IMG/VR virus record: IMGVR_UViG_3300048446_000974
Span: 1 to 26,368 of that record
Reading direction: 5' to 3' (one strand)
Source of the DNA: a virus
DNA length: 26,368 bases
Positions 15,228 to 23,530 of this stretch are shown piece after piece (positions within the stretch are counted from its first letter, which is position 1; each line of letters starts with the position of its first letter). The position numbers and the translations under genes are program-made. The notes under the pieces were generated by a model. It ran no database searches, was not told the origin of the DNA, and saw only the letters and a list, made by a program, of their open reading frames with translations.

Positions 15228-16097
15228 TTATTTTTTGCCTATTCTACTACGAACAAAGTCAACAAGTGCGGCTCTAGTAGACTCTTCTTTAGATTCTACT
15301 TCACCACCAACGGTAATAGCTGAGTTTTCTTCGACTTCAACATTTTCCAAAATAGATGCATCAACATCAGTTTCAGTCTTTGCTTCTTCAAGTTCGTCTG
15401 ATTCTGAAGCTTTGCCTTCTTCTTCTTTCTTCTTCTTCTTCTCCAAAGCTTCTTTAAGAGCTGGTGGCATTCCTGCCTCAGCTTCTACTTCAGCTTCTAC
15501 CTCAGCTTCTACCTCTTCAGCAACAGCTTCTGGAGCTGGTACTAAAGACGAAAAAACGCTGGTCATCGCCACAAATGTTTCGTCATCCATAGATTCAAAT
15601 TGGTCAACCAATTCTGCAGCTTTAACCGAATCAACACCTGACTCTTCTAGGGCTGCCTTTCTTGCCATCTTCTTTTCTTTCTTTTTCATTTCTTCTTCTG
15701 CTTCTTTATATCCAGCAATCACTTCGTTTGCTGCAGTGAGTTCCTGCTCGACAGCTTCTTTGGCTTCTTCGAGAGATTTGACAGCAGCTTCAGCTTCAGT
15801 CTTGGCAGTTTCAAGATCAGCAATTTTAGCGCTAGCTTCTTCTTGAGCTGTGCTTAATTCAGTGATTTGATTCTGTAGTTCTGAAATACTCTTTTGAGTT
15901 ACTTCATCAGCAGCTACAAGCTGTTCTACCTGTTCTTGTTTATTACTCATTGCAACCTCGTGTTCTTGTTTAAGGGTATTAATAGTTTCATTTAAAGTGT
16001 TAATTGTTTCGTTAAGGGTACTAGCCTGAGATGCCAAATCATGACAATCTGTATTAGGTTGTTCTGATGCTGCTGCTGACATTTCTTCTTTATTCAT
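15228..16097 (-). CDS. Scaffold protein from internal start (nested in protease gene)
   Basis: Residue 283 of the fusion protein is a Met whose ATG lies at 16097-16095. It is preceded by GGAG at 16110-16107, a spacing of nine bases, better than many starts in this window. Translation from here would give a 289-residue protein holding the whole coiled coil and acidic tail, without the protease. This is the same layout as lambda C and Nu3, where scaffold is made in excess from an in-frame internal start. A second in-frame Met follows five residues later. The inference is good but needs protein data. Confidence 0.5.
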   Translation of the reverse strand: MNKEEMSAAASEQPNTDCHDLASQASTLNETINTLNETINTLKQEHEVAMSNKQEQVEQLVAADEVTQKSISELQNQITELSTAQEEASAKIADLETAKTEAEAAVKSLEEAKEAVEQELTAANEVIAGYKEAEEEMKKKEKKMARKAALEESGVDSVKAAELVDQFESMDDETFVAMTSVFSSLVPAPEAVAEEVEAEVEAEVEAEAGMPPALKEALEKKKKKEEEGKASESDELEEAKTETDVDASILENVEVEENSAITVGGEVESKEESTRAALVDFVRSRIGKK

Positions 16098-16943
16098 TTC
16101 TTCTGTCTCCGTTATAATGGATTGCTGTGTATTAGATACACCTGAATCGTTAAATTCGTCATTTTTTTTCTCCAAAATAGTCTCTCCGTATTGCTGAAGT
16201 TTATCCATCAGCGTATTCCGATTAAATATAATACTATCTTCGTTGGCTGGTTTTGCAACAAAACCTTTACCACTAAAGGTAATATTACGCAATACTCTAC
16301 CAATTTTATAGTTGTCTTTTTCTCCTAGACCACCATATACTTTCAGGTGTTTTGTTAAGTGTGATGTTTCTTCATTTCTTTCTATAACTGAAAATGAACC
16401 ATTTGATTTGTCTTCTAAACCATAATCAAAACCTTTGAAAAAACATTCCATACTAACATATTTCTCTCCAGCTTCAATTTCGGCAATAAGCTTTTCAGCT
16501 CTATCCCTAAGTTCTGGATCACTAAATCCTCTGTAAATAACAGAACCAGTTAAAATATGATATTTATTTGGTAAATTGCTAATTTCAGTATTAGCATCTA
16601 TTAAAATGCCATCATCCGTAATAGGCCAATTTGATGTAATATGACCCACTATCAACTTCTCATCATGCTCAAGATTAGTTGGCTTATGTTCTGGAGTTGC
16701 TCTAGCATTCCAGACTTCTACTTTATCGAATACATCATCATTTTTATTCCACGAAGAACTAACTAAAATAGATTGAACATAATACAGATCTTCATCTGCT
16801 AAAGATGCTACGCTTTTAGAAAGGTCCTTTTTTATACTACTTTCTTTGTCACATGGCTCTACTAAAGCAGTATAGTTTATAGACGCATTGGAGAGCATCT
16901 TATGCTCTATACCATCTTGTTTTTCTTGTTCAAAAATAATCAT
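15228..16943 (-). CDS. Prohead protease fused to scaffold
   Basis: The protein has 571 residues with GGAG upstream of the ATG. The N-terminal ~240 residues look like a prohead protease: LVSSSWNKNDDVFDK, a His in NLEHDEKLIVGHI (His93) and a Ser in KYVSMECFF (Ser164). These are the candidate catalytic pair of the phage protease superfamily that removes scaffold and capsid N-termini. The typical closing segment follows (GRVLRNITFSGKGFVAKPA). From about residue 303 to 430 the chain is a long heptad-rich coiled coil, with a perfect repeat of TLNETIN. Then comes an acidic region with VEAEVEAEVEAEA and a Lys-rich end, typical of a scaffold. Fusion of protease and scaffold is known in lambda-like and other phages. 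Inside lies a likely second start at 16097. Confidence 0.82.
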   Translation of the reverse strand: MIIFEQEKQDGIEHKMLSNASINYTALVEPCDKESSIKKDLSKSVASLADEDLYYVQSILVSSSWNKNDDVFDKVEVWNARATPEHKPTNLEHDEKLIVGHITSNWPITDDGILIDANTEISNLPNKYHILTGSVIYRGFSDPELRDRAEKLIAEIEAGEKYVSMECFFKGFDYGLEDKSNGSFSVIERNEETSHLTKHLKVYGGLGEKDNYKIGRVLRNITFSGKGFVAKPANEDSIIFNRNTLMDKLQQYGETILEKKNDEFNDSGVSNTQQSIITETEEMNKEEMSAAASEQPNTDCHDLASQASTLNETINTLNETINTLKQEHEVAMSNKQEQVEQLVAADEVTQKSISELQNQITELSTAQEEASAKIADLETAKTEAEAAVKSLEEAKEAVEQELTAANEVIAGYKEAEEEMKKKEKKMARKAALEESGVDSVKAAELVDQFESMDDETFVAMTSVFSSLVPAPEAVAEEVEAEVEAEVEAEAGMPPALKEALEKKKKKEEEGKASESDELEEAKTETDVDASILENVEVEENSAITVGGEVESKEESTRAALVDFVRSRIGKK

Positions 16944-16965
16944 TTTGATCTCCGAGAGTTAGGTG

Positions 16966-19134
16966 TTATTTATTATACACCATAGAATAGAAAGAAGATT
17001 TAGCTTGTTTAATTTCGTTCGCCGTTAAATCTCTACCAAAATCAGATTTGATCTGCTTTAAATAATAATTGTACTTATTAACATACTCAGAAGAACCTAA
17101 ACCGGAATTAACGATATCTACTGTAATTTCTTCAAACGGTTCAATATTGAGCAGGATATTTGTCTTAAGATCGTCTAAATAGTTATGCTGTGCGCTAGAT
17201 AAAGATCTCAAATTTTTCTTATTAAAATACTCTAATATCATTGGGTTTATTATATCACTTATCTGTTCTTGAGCTGTTGCTGCCCATATAGATAATTTAG
17301 CTCCTGTCTGAGGGGAGAATCTTTTTTCTTTTCTGGGTTTTTGATCCTTGGATAATTTGGGTCTACCCTCCTGCGGTTGCCCTGGCAACGACTCCGAAGA
17401 CGGATCGTTGGCCAACTTCGTTGTTTTATTTGGCAGGCTGTCTTGCTTAATTTCTAGCAAGGTTTTTTCGTTGTCCTTCTTTGGCTCTAACTCCAGACCT
17501 ACTTCGCTTGGACTCACAGTCCCAGACTGCAAGGCTATCTTTTTCAATCCTTCTTCTGGCTCTGGGTTATGATAAGGACTAGACTTGCGTACCATTCTTT
17601 TTGACTTTCTAGCTCTCTGTTCACTGTTAAGCCTACTCTTTTCCATATCATGATCAAAACCAAACTTACGTTGTAGTAATTCATCTGATATTAGATTTCT
17701 ATCAGCTAACTGTATAAGAAGTGATTTCTCTGCTTCTTCATTCGATAAGTCCATTCTGTCAAATTCAATTCTTGCTGGATCTCTAAAATTCATGGCTTTT
17801 TGAACTTTTTTAATTTCTTCGCTCCAAAATGTTGTCAGAACATCTCTACCATATTGTAGTCGTTGTGTTAAGGTTTTTAGACTTATAAAGTTATTAGTCG
17901 TACCAGCTGCACCAAATGTACCAGTAAGTGTCGGAGGAATACCAAGGCCAGCATACACAGCATTTAAATGAGGTACATATTTACCTTCACCTAAAAACTG
18001 ATGTACATTAGTATTAGACTCCAGTAATTCTATATCTGGACCCCAAACTAAATCCATAGTACCTCCACCAACATTGTTTCCTAGTATTTGCGCTAGTTTC
18101 GAAGTAGCTGCTTTAGTTGGAGCAATCTTGTGTTCGAGACTACCAAGCTTGAAAATTCTAATATTAGAAATAGCTCCATCGAGAGCTGCCATGTCTGCTA
18201 ATTTTAGTTTTTCTATAACTGTAATATCATCCATAATAGAATATATCATTGGAAAAGCCCAAGGATGCCAATCGTCTTTTTTATAGTGATGAACCATAAC
18301 CTTATCAGGATCAAGAGCAAATGGTTTTTTCTCTTTAGCTGCATCTAAAATAGCTTGTGGTAGATTTGAAATTACTTGTTTCTCAGCATCAGTTTTTGGA
18401 TTATTGATTAATTTTCTTAACTTTGTAGGAATTCTAAGCTCATATCTTTTTTGCTGTACGAAAGATGATAATGCCCCACCAGAAGCATCTACATATACAG
18501 GATCAATAAAAGTATAAATCCAAGGTATTTCTCTTTTCTCTACATTAGGTTCTGTAACATTAATTTGTAAATCTGGAGATGCAGTCGATCTGTACATTTT
18601 CTCAGCTGCTTTTAAACTCAGCTTACCTGTTTGTCTATGTACTACTACATTGCCCGTCTTGTATAGATTATTTAAAAATCTTTCACTTCTGTCTTTACCT
18701 GATACCTTAGAAAACCAATGGTTGTAAAATCTTTCTATTCTTTTATTCTTGTGTACCAATCTAATACCTTGAACTCCAAAGTCCCCCATTAAATCAATAA
18801 CGTTTTTTACTAGTCCAACCTTTTGATATATATCTTCAGCCCTAGCTATAATTGGCTTAATACCATTTCTAGGTACTGCTTCTTCTGGTCTAAAATAATC
18901 ATAATCAGATCTAGTTAATCCAGGTCTACCGGATGTATTTGTGTCTAAGCCAGAATAATCTAAACTATATCTTCTCGTACCAGCTTTAGAAACACCAACA
19001 TATTCCTCTAGAGATTCAGAAGACTCATTTAAAGCCTTTTGCTTGCTTTCTACATCATCTCCCCATGTTATATAAGCTTTTTGCTCTTCAGGTACTGAAT
19101 TTTTAATATTTTCGTTTGAATATTCTTTTGACAT
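16966..19134 (-). CDS. Portal protein with extended C-terminal tail
   Basis: The protein has 722 residues, longer than many portals. The body (residues about 80-500) has portal traits: YFRPEEAVPR, a helix with VKNVIDLMGDFGVQGIR, then LYKTGNVVVHRQTGK, a mid-chain KVMVHHYKKDDWHPWAFPM, and MDDITVIEKLKLADMAALD leading into the clip and stem. After about residue 505 a basic, Pro- and Ser-rich linker (KSKRMVRKSSPYHNPEPEEG) leads to a helical end domain (about 640-722, with NLRSLSSAQHNYLDDLKTNIL) that may lie inside the head. No clear ribosome binding site precedes the ATG. It sits in normal order between large terminase and protease, and forms the twelve-membered ring for DNA entry. Confidence 0.82.
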   Translation of the reverse strand: MSKEYSNENIKNSVPEEQKAYITWGDDVESKQKALNESSESLEEYVGVSKAGTRRYSLDYSGLDTNTSGRPGLTRSDYDYFRPEEAVPRNGIKPIIARAEDIYQKVGLVKNVIDLMGDFGVQGIRLVHKNKRIERFYNHWFSKVSGKDRSERFLNNLYKTGNVVVHRQTGKLSLKAAEKMYRSTASPDLQINVTEPNVEKREIPWIYTFIDPVYVDASGGALSSFVQQKRYELRIPTKLRKLINNPKTDAEKQVISNLPQAILDAAKEKKPFALDPDKVMVHHYKKDDWHPWAFPMIYSIMDDITVIEKLKLADMAALDGAISNIRIFKLGSLEHKIAPTKAATSKLAQILGNNVGGGTMDLVWGPDIELLESNTNVHQFLGEGKYVPHLNAVYAGLGIPPTLTGTFGAAGTTNNFISLKTLTQRLQYGRDVLTTFWSEEIKKVQKAMNFRDPARIEFDRMDLSNEEAEKSLLIQLADRNLISDELLQRKFGFDHDMEKSRLNSEQRARKSKRMVRKSSPYHNPEPEEGLKKIALQSGTVSPSEVGLELEPKKDNEKTLLEIKQDSLPNKTTKLANDPSSESLPGQPQEGRPKLSKDQKPRKEKRFSPQTGAKLSIWAATAQEQISDIINPMILEYFNKKNLRSLSSAQHNYLDDLKTNILLNIEPFEEITVDIVNSGLGSSEYVNKYNYYLKQIKSDFGRDLTANEIKQAKSSFYSMVYNK

Positions 19135-19144
19135 AATTTATTCT

Positions 19145-19173
19145 GATTGTAATTGGATTGTAATTGGATTATA
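19145..19173 (-). promoter_or_regulatory. TATAAT box followed by 11-base tandem repeats before the portal gene
   Basis: The spacer between terminase and portal holds two perfect 11-base units, GATTGTAATTG, at 19145-19155 and 19156-19166 (plus strand), and a partial third. On the minus strand a perfect TATAAT lies just upstream at 19173-19168. Units of one helical turn right behind a -10 look like an operator. No good -35 at 16-18 bases is seen, so the promoter is tentative while the repeat is certain. Confidence 0.4.
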
Positions 19174-19185
19174 TTTTATACTACA

Positions 19186-21222
19186 CTAATTTCGGTAAAT
19201 ACCCTTATAAATATCCTGAGATTCATCATTAACAGCGGAAGTAAACCAAGACGGTCCTTTATATAAGTCTCCGTCTGATTTTACCATATCTTTTCTATTT
19301 CCTCCTACAACATCGAAAGTAACATTAGGACCCAAAGTATTCCTAATCTGTCTAGCCAACATATTTGCTATAATTAATGAGCTGTATCTATCTTTCCTTA
19401 ATCTTCCCTTCTTGCCATTTTGTAATTTTACTTCAGGAGTATCCCATCTGTCTCTAGCGTTAGGTCCGGTACTGGTTTGTGTCATAACTATGGTAGTTAG
19501 TTCATCTTTTAATTCTTCTATCTCTAAAATACATTCGGGCAAACTATCATATAATTTGTCTAAATCATCTTCTAGAATATCTTTGTTTTCTTGATCCATA
19601 GCGAGACCCAGTGTCAAATTATCAAATCTAGGGAATAGTAAAGTTTTATCTTCTAGGTCTTTTCTTAAACCGTGATTAGCTTGGGATGTCCAATCCGCTC
19701 TGGCGAATTGAACCATTTCTAAAATATGTAAGCCAGCTTGAAAATCAGTATCCTTAGCCTTTCCATCTCCTATTGTAGGCCATATACAAAGTTCCCCTTC
19801 TTTTAATCGAGAAGGATCATGTAGCGCTTCTTCGATAGCTATACCACCTCCTTGAGCATCCATTCCGATTACGGCTGGAGGAAAAGTTTTCATTAAATCT
19901 CTAATTTTTCTAGCACAAAATCCATAAAAATCATGCTCATCTACTAATCCTGTTTTCTGTCTATCTTTAAAATTAGTTCTGTTTGTAGTCCAACAATAAA
20001 CTATTCTAGCGTGATCTGGATGCATTTCTAATACTACTAAACTGAAATTATCTTTTTCCGAAGCTGGGTCAATACCATAAACATAATGCTTATTTGGATC
20101 CCCTACTGTTCTAGCATCAAAAACTATTTGCTTATCTGCAATCTTGACTATGTTCTGATCTGAAGCTACACAACTTTCTATTAAACTTCTTTTAAAGAAT
20201 CCTTGACTGTCATTTACAAAACAAGCAGCATACTCCATATTGTATATACCACTATGAATTGTAGCTTTGGCTCTAGCTACCTGTTTATCATCCATAAACC
20301 CTTTGGGTATTAATTCATAAGGTACTCTAATAACAGAATAATCTTGCCAGTTAAAATTATCAGGAACTTCACCCTTAAAAACATCTTGTAATTTAATAGG
20401 ATCTCCTTTACTTTCCACAATAGACTTATATCTTCTCCAATAGTCTGCAAAATGTTTAAAACCATAATCTGCTGTACCAGATATAATTGCTTGGTTGCCC
20501 TTCTTTTTACTTAATGTTTCTAGTTCTTCAGACCATAATCCAGCTTCTATCATAGCCTGCTTCTTTGCTTCTTCTTTAACATTCTGTATCGGACTTGCAC
20601 TTACAGCGGCAAAACCTGCAACAACAGTTTCATAAATGTCTGGAGACATAGAAGCAAATTCGTCAGCGATAATTATATGAGCCCTGAGACCTCTAATTTT
20701 GCTCCCGTCACCCATAGGAATAGCGATAGTCCAACTATCACCTAATCTCAAAGTACATCTATCCACATCTCTTCTAGGACCATCTTCATTACCGCTAAAG
20801 ATACTTCTTAAGATTGGACTATTCCTCCAAATATTTTCCATGTATTCAAACAGAATTTTACTTTGTCTAAAGCCTGCACCAACTACAACAATCTTAGTAC
20901 CAGGAACAAATGCACATTTTAATATGCAATATAAACTCATTAGAAAAGATTTACCAAAGCCACGACTAGCTATAAACATAGGAAAGGGTCGATGCCAAAA
21001 CTCTTGCAATATAACCATCTGTATAGGATGTAATTCGATACCGAAAAGTAATTTACAAGTAGCTCCTATATATTTAGTTTCTCTCATAATACGCATCAAA
21101 TGAGCATCAGGATGTTCTATATCCTCTTTAGACCTATTAACCATAACGTTCTGCTCAATAGGTAAACTATCTATATTTCCTAGTTCTAGCCAAGCATTAT
21201 CAAACGCATTAGAGATACTCAT
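19186..21222 (-). CDS. Terminase large subunit
   Basis: The protein has 678 residues. The ATPase half shows a Walker A (ASRGFGKS, residues 85-92), an adenine-side GIELHPIQ (61-68), a Walker B with catalytic Glu (IIIADE, 183-188), preceded by GDGSKIRGLRA, and the coupling motif SGTADYG (249-255). The nuclease half shows an Asp in YGIDPASEKDNF (Asp386) and another in VIGMDAQGGG (Asp456), as expected for the RNase H-like fold of large terminases. The end (RKDRYSSLIIANMLAR) is a conserved helix in such proteins. It powers DNA packaging through the portal encoded next to it and cuts the concatemer. The ATG lacks a clear ribosome binding site, and the upstream gene ends five bases before it, so translation is probably coupled. 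Confidence 0.93.
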   Translation of the reverse strand: MSISNAFDNAWLELGNIDSLPIEQNVMVNRSKEDIEHPDAHLMRIMRETKYIGATCKLLFGIELHPIQMVILQEFWHRPFPMFIASRGFGKSFLMSLYCILKCAFVPGTKIVVVGAGFRQSKILFEYMENIWRNSPILRSIFSGNEDGPRRDVDRCTLRLGDSWTIAIPMGDGSKIRGLRAHIIIADEFASMSPDIYETVVAGFAAVSASPIQNVKEEAKKQAMIEAGLWSEELETLSKKKGNQAIISGTADYGFKHFADYWRRYKSIVESKGDPIKLQDVFKGEVPDNFNWQDYSVIRVPYELIPKGFMDDKQVARAKATIHSGIYNMEYAACFVNDSQGFFKRSLIESCVASDQNIVKIADKQIVFDARTVGDPNKHYVYGIDPASEKDNFSLVVLEMHPDHARIVYCWTTNRTNFKDRQKTGLVDEHDFYGFCARKIRDLMKTFPPAVIGMDAQGGGIAIEEALHDPSRLKEGELCIWPTIGDGKAKDTDFQAGLHILEMVQFARADWTSQANHGLRKDLEDKTLLFPRFDNLTLGLAMDQENKDILEDDLDKLYDSLPECILEIEELKDELTTIVMTQTSTGPNARDRWDTPEVKLQNGKKGRLRKDRYSSLIIANMLARQIRNTLGPNVTFDVVGGNRKDMVKSDGDLYKGPSWFTSAVNDESQDIYKGIYRN

Positions 21223-21227
21223 AAGAA

Positions 21228-21794
21228 TTAAGCTTTTTTAGCCTTGAGTTTTTCAGACTTATTGATAGCTCTGTTTACCATAATCTTTACTACTGTTTCT
21301 ACATATGGGATTTTACGTTTCTTGCTTTCTTCTTTAATCCAAGAGCAGATTTCACCAATATTATCTTTGCACCACTGGGCTCCTTGATCATTCATCTTAA
21401 GAGCATGACGTCGACAGCTACAGCTAGAGGAACTTTTTATTCCTAGTGTTTTTATCATATTAGTTAAAATAGTTCCAGGACCATCAGGATCAGCTTCTAA
21501 AGTTCTTGGATACAATGCTTGTAACCGTGTTTGTGGATCTTCTCCTAACGTAGCTTCCATAAGTTGAACAATTTCAGACTTTTGATAATCTGCCATAGCA
21601 TCATATGTGTCTCCCCAAGCAAGCATTAAAGGATATTGAACTCCTTCAAAATTAACACTAAGATGTTTTAGTGATGTGTTATCTACAAAAGTTGGTTTCA
21701 ATTCATCAAGCGTTACCGCTGGAGGTTGTACGATCTTATCATTTTGATCTGTATATGGAAACGGTTGAAGTGTAATTGGCTTCTCTAATTTCAT
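21228..21794 (-). CDS. Cys-rich protein upstream of terminase, function unknown
   Basis: The protein has 188 residues with AGGAG upstream, and its start overlaps the stop of the nuclease gene (TAATG). The N-terminal 110 residues are mixed (QPFPYTDQNDK, then MLAWGDTYDAMADYQKSEIV). A compact Cys motif follows: Cys125-x-Cys127-Arg-Arg-His130-Ala-Leu-Lys-Met-Asn, then Cys142 with Asn145, and Cys150 in EICSWIKEE. The C-x-C, M-N, W-C-x-x-N, then I-x-x-W-I pattern recalls a small metal-binding motif that I have seen in phage and bacterial proteins of unknown role. Lying directly before the large terminase it could assist packaging, but nothing in the sequence proves a small-terminase role. Confidence 0.65.
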   Translation of the reverse strand: MKLEKPITLQPFPYTDQNDKIVQPPAVTLDELKPTFVDNTSLKHLSVNFEGVQYPLMLAWGDTYDAMADYQKSEIVQLMEATLGEDPQTRLQALYPRTLEADPDGPGTILTNMIKTLGIKSSSSCSCRRHALKMNDQGAQWCKDNIGEICSWIKEESKKRKIPYVETVVKIMVNRAINKSEKLKAKKA

Positions 21795-22273
21795 TATTCC
21801 TTCTCCTTAGAATTAAGTTCTGTAAAGTAAATTTTTTTAAATATATATTCCGCTAATATTCTAGCATTTTTCCCAGACTCACAAAAAATTACATGTATAC
21901 CATATTTTAATTCCCATTCAAGCATATTCTTTAATATGAAAGTAGGAGAGATTTTAATCTTACTCCACATTTTTTTAGGTAAATTAGAACCTACAGGATA
22001 CATTAAAACATCTGACAAACCAAATTCCAATAATATAAAGGGATATTTATACTCAGACAATCTTTCTAAAACATCAACAAATCTTTTTTCTGTAATATTA
22101 TTAGCTATCTCACTAACAGATTTTTTTCTTTCAATAGTAATAATTTCTTCCATACCTTCGATACTATAATCTCCAGTATCTAACTTAGTATGAGCAACAG
22201 CGTAGTTGTCAAAGTCCCACGGCTGCTGTTCTCTTGTGTCTACTATAATAGTAATATCAGGATAACTTGTCAT
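21794..22273 (-). CDS. ERCC4-type nuclease
   Basis: The protein has 159 residues. It has the ERCC4 nuclease signature of the XPF/MUS81 group: IIVDTREQQPW (Asp12, Arg14, Glu15), GDYSIEG (34-40) and TIERKK (Glu48, Arg49, Lys50). The family pattern ERK-x3-Asp is altered here to ERKKSVSE, with Ser at the Asp position and Glu next to it. The C-terminal half (residues 85-150) is a helical and beta mix without a helix-hairpin-helix pair, so it is a stand-alone nuclease domain. Such phage proteins act on branched or flapped DNA, which would suit clearing structures before packaging. It overlaps the HNH gene upstream (ATGA) and the Cys-rich gene downstream. Confidence 0.75.
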   Translation of the reverse strand: MTSYPDITIIVDTREQQPWDFDNYAVAHTKLDTGDYSIEGMEEIITIERKKSVSEIANNITEKRFVDVLERLSEYKYPFILLEFGLSDVLMYPVGSNLPKKMWSKIKISPTFILKNMLEWELKYGIHVIFCESGKNARILAEYIFKKIYFTELNSKEKE

Positions 22274-22542
22274 TTTTTATCATTATTATTAGCTATAATT
22301 TTTTTAAATACATGTTGATAATATTCTTCTGAACCAGATATCATCTTATGATGTAAATAACATAAAGTAATACCGTTGTCTACATTATATCTCAAACCAG
22401 GATTATCTGCCCATTTCATAATATGGTGGGCATTTAACTTCTTGCGAGATTCACATCCAGGCCATTGACATTTAAATTTATCTCTTGAATATACTGATTT
22501 TCTCCATCTCTTATATGTAGGATCACTAAAATTACGCCTCAT
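22270..22542 (-). CDS. HNH endonuclease
   Basis: The protein has 90 residues when it starts at the ATG at 22542, which has AAGAGG nine bases upstream. An in-frame GTG two codons earlier is less likely. The HNH core is clear: Cys25 and Cys30 (KCQWPGCE), AHH (38-40) with His40 as general base, Asn56 in VDNGITLC, Cys61 and His64-His65. The Cys set would hold structural zinc. A small HNH protein next to the large terminase is a recurring feature of many phages, where it stimulates cos cleavage or packaging (for example HK97 gp74). That role fits here better than a homing endonuclease. It overlaps the end of gmd by eleven bases. Confidence 0.85.
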   Translation of the reverse strand: MRRNFSDPTYKRWRKSVYSRDKFKCQWPGCESRKKLNAHHIMKWADNPGLRYNVDNGITLCYLHHKMISGSEEYYQHVFKKIIANNNDKK

Positions 22543-23530
22543 GAACACCTACCTCTTTTAATTCATATTCAAGCATATCTGTAACAAGACCTTTGAAATC
22601 GTAATTGGGTTTCCAACCCAATTGCTCTCTCGCTTTTGTACTTTTCCCTAATAGATAATCTACTTCAGCGGGTCTGTACAAATTTGAATCTATTTCCACA
22701 TAATCTTTATAATCTAAATTAACATAATTAAAGCAAGCTTTTAAGAAGTCTAATACCGAATGTGTTTGTCCCATCGAAATCACGAAATCATCCGGAGTAT
22801 CTTGTTGTAGCATTAAATACATTGCTTCTACATAATCTTTGGCGTGACCCCAATCTCTACAAGCTGATAAATTACCTAGCTTCAATGTTTCTTTAGTAAG
22901 ACCTCCAACTAATTCTCCGATGTATTTTGTTATTTTTTTAGTTACAAAAGTATCACATCTTTTGGGACTTTCATGATTAAATAAAATACCACAACAACCA
23001 AATATTTGATATGAATCTCTGTATAACTGCACTAGTCTGTGACTAGCCAATTTTGCTACCCCATAGGGACTTTGTGGTAATAGTTGTGTATTTTCATCTT
23101 GATACTTAACACCATTTTCATCTTCATCATAGTTTCTGCCAAACATTTCACTAGTACTGGCTTGATAAAACTTTGTTTCTTTGGAGCAATGTCTAATAGC
23201 TTCTAAGATGTTTACGACTCCTATAGTATTAATTTCTATAGTTGTTGTAGGTTGATCAAAACTAGTTTTCACATGACTCTGAGCTGCTAAATTATAAAAC
23301 TCATCTGGTCTATACTTATCCACAATCGATAACACGCTAGCTGGATCTGTTAAGTCAAATTCTAATAAATTAAAATTTGGATTATTAATTATATGTTTAA
23401 TTCTTTCTATATTATTTGTGCTAGATCTTCTTTTTAAACCTATTACAGTGTAATCTAAATCTAGTAAATAATCACAAAGATAACTACCATCCTGTCCTGT
23501 TACCCCGGTGATAACTGCTGTCTTATTCAT
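22532..23530 (-). CDS. gmd: GDP-mannose 4,6-dehydratase
   Basis: The protein has 332 residues, near the normal family length. It is an extended short-chain dehydrogenase that converts GDP-D-mannose to GDP-4-keto-6-deoxy-D-mannose using bound NADP. The Rossmann motif is GVTGQDG (Gly9, 12, 15). The active site shows Thr126 in STSEMFG, Tyr156 and Lys160 in SPYGVAK, and the family segment FNHESPKRCDTFVTKK (usually RRGETFVT). The chain looks intact. It is coupled to the upstream gene by an ATGA overlap and to the HNH gene by an eleven-base overlap, so it is firmly built into the packaging operon, not a late insertion at its edge. The next enzyme of the pathway, fcl, lies 2 kb away on the other strand. 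Confidence 0.93.
   Translation of the reverse strand: MNKTAVITGVTGQDGSYLCDYLLDLDYTVIGLKRRSSTNNIERIKHIINNPNFNLLEFDLTDPASVLSIVDKYRPDEFYNLAAQSHVKTSFDQPTTTIEINTIGVVNILEAIRHCSKETKFYQASTSEMFGRNYDEDENGVKYQDENTQLLPQSPYGVAKLASHRLVQLYRDSYQIFGCCGILFNHESPKRCDTFVTKKITKYIGELVGGLTKETLKLGNLSACRDWGHAKDYVEAMYLMLQQDTPDDFVISMGQTHSVLDFLKACFNYVNLDYKDYVEIDSNLYRPAEVDYLLGKSTKAREQLGWKPNYDFKGLVTDMLEYELKEVGVHEA

Noticed and set aside
15235-15846. Plus-strand open frame of 203 codons opposite the scaffold
   Set aside because: It is a mirror of the Glu/Ala/Lys-rich coiled coil, giving a Ser/Ala/Phe-rich nonsense protein.
19172-19180. T4-type late promoter TATAAATA
   Set aside because: The minus strand reads TATAAAATA, one base longer than the consensus, and no matching set of such sites was seen before other late genes.
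22270-22542. HNH gene as a homing endonuclease in gmd
   Set aside because: gmd is intact and the HNH protein is small and adjacent to packaging genes, as expected for a packaging cofactor.
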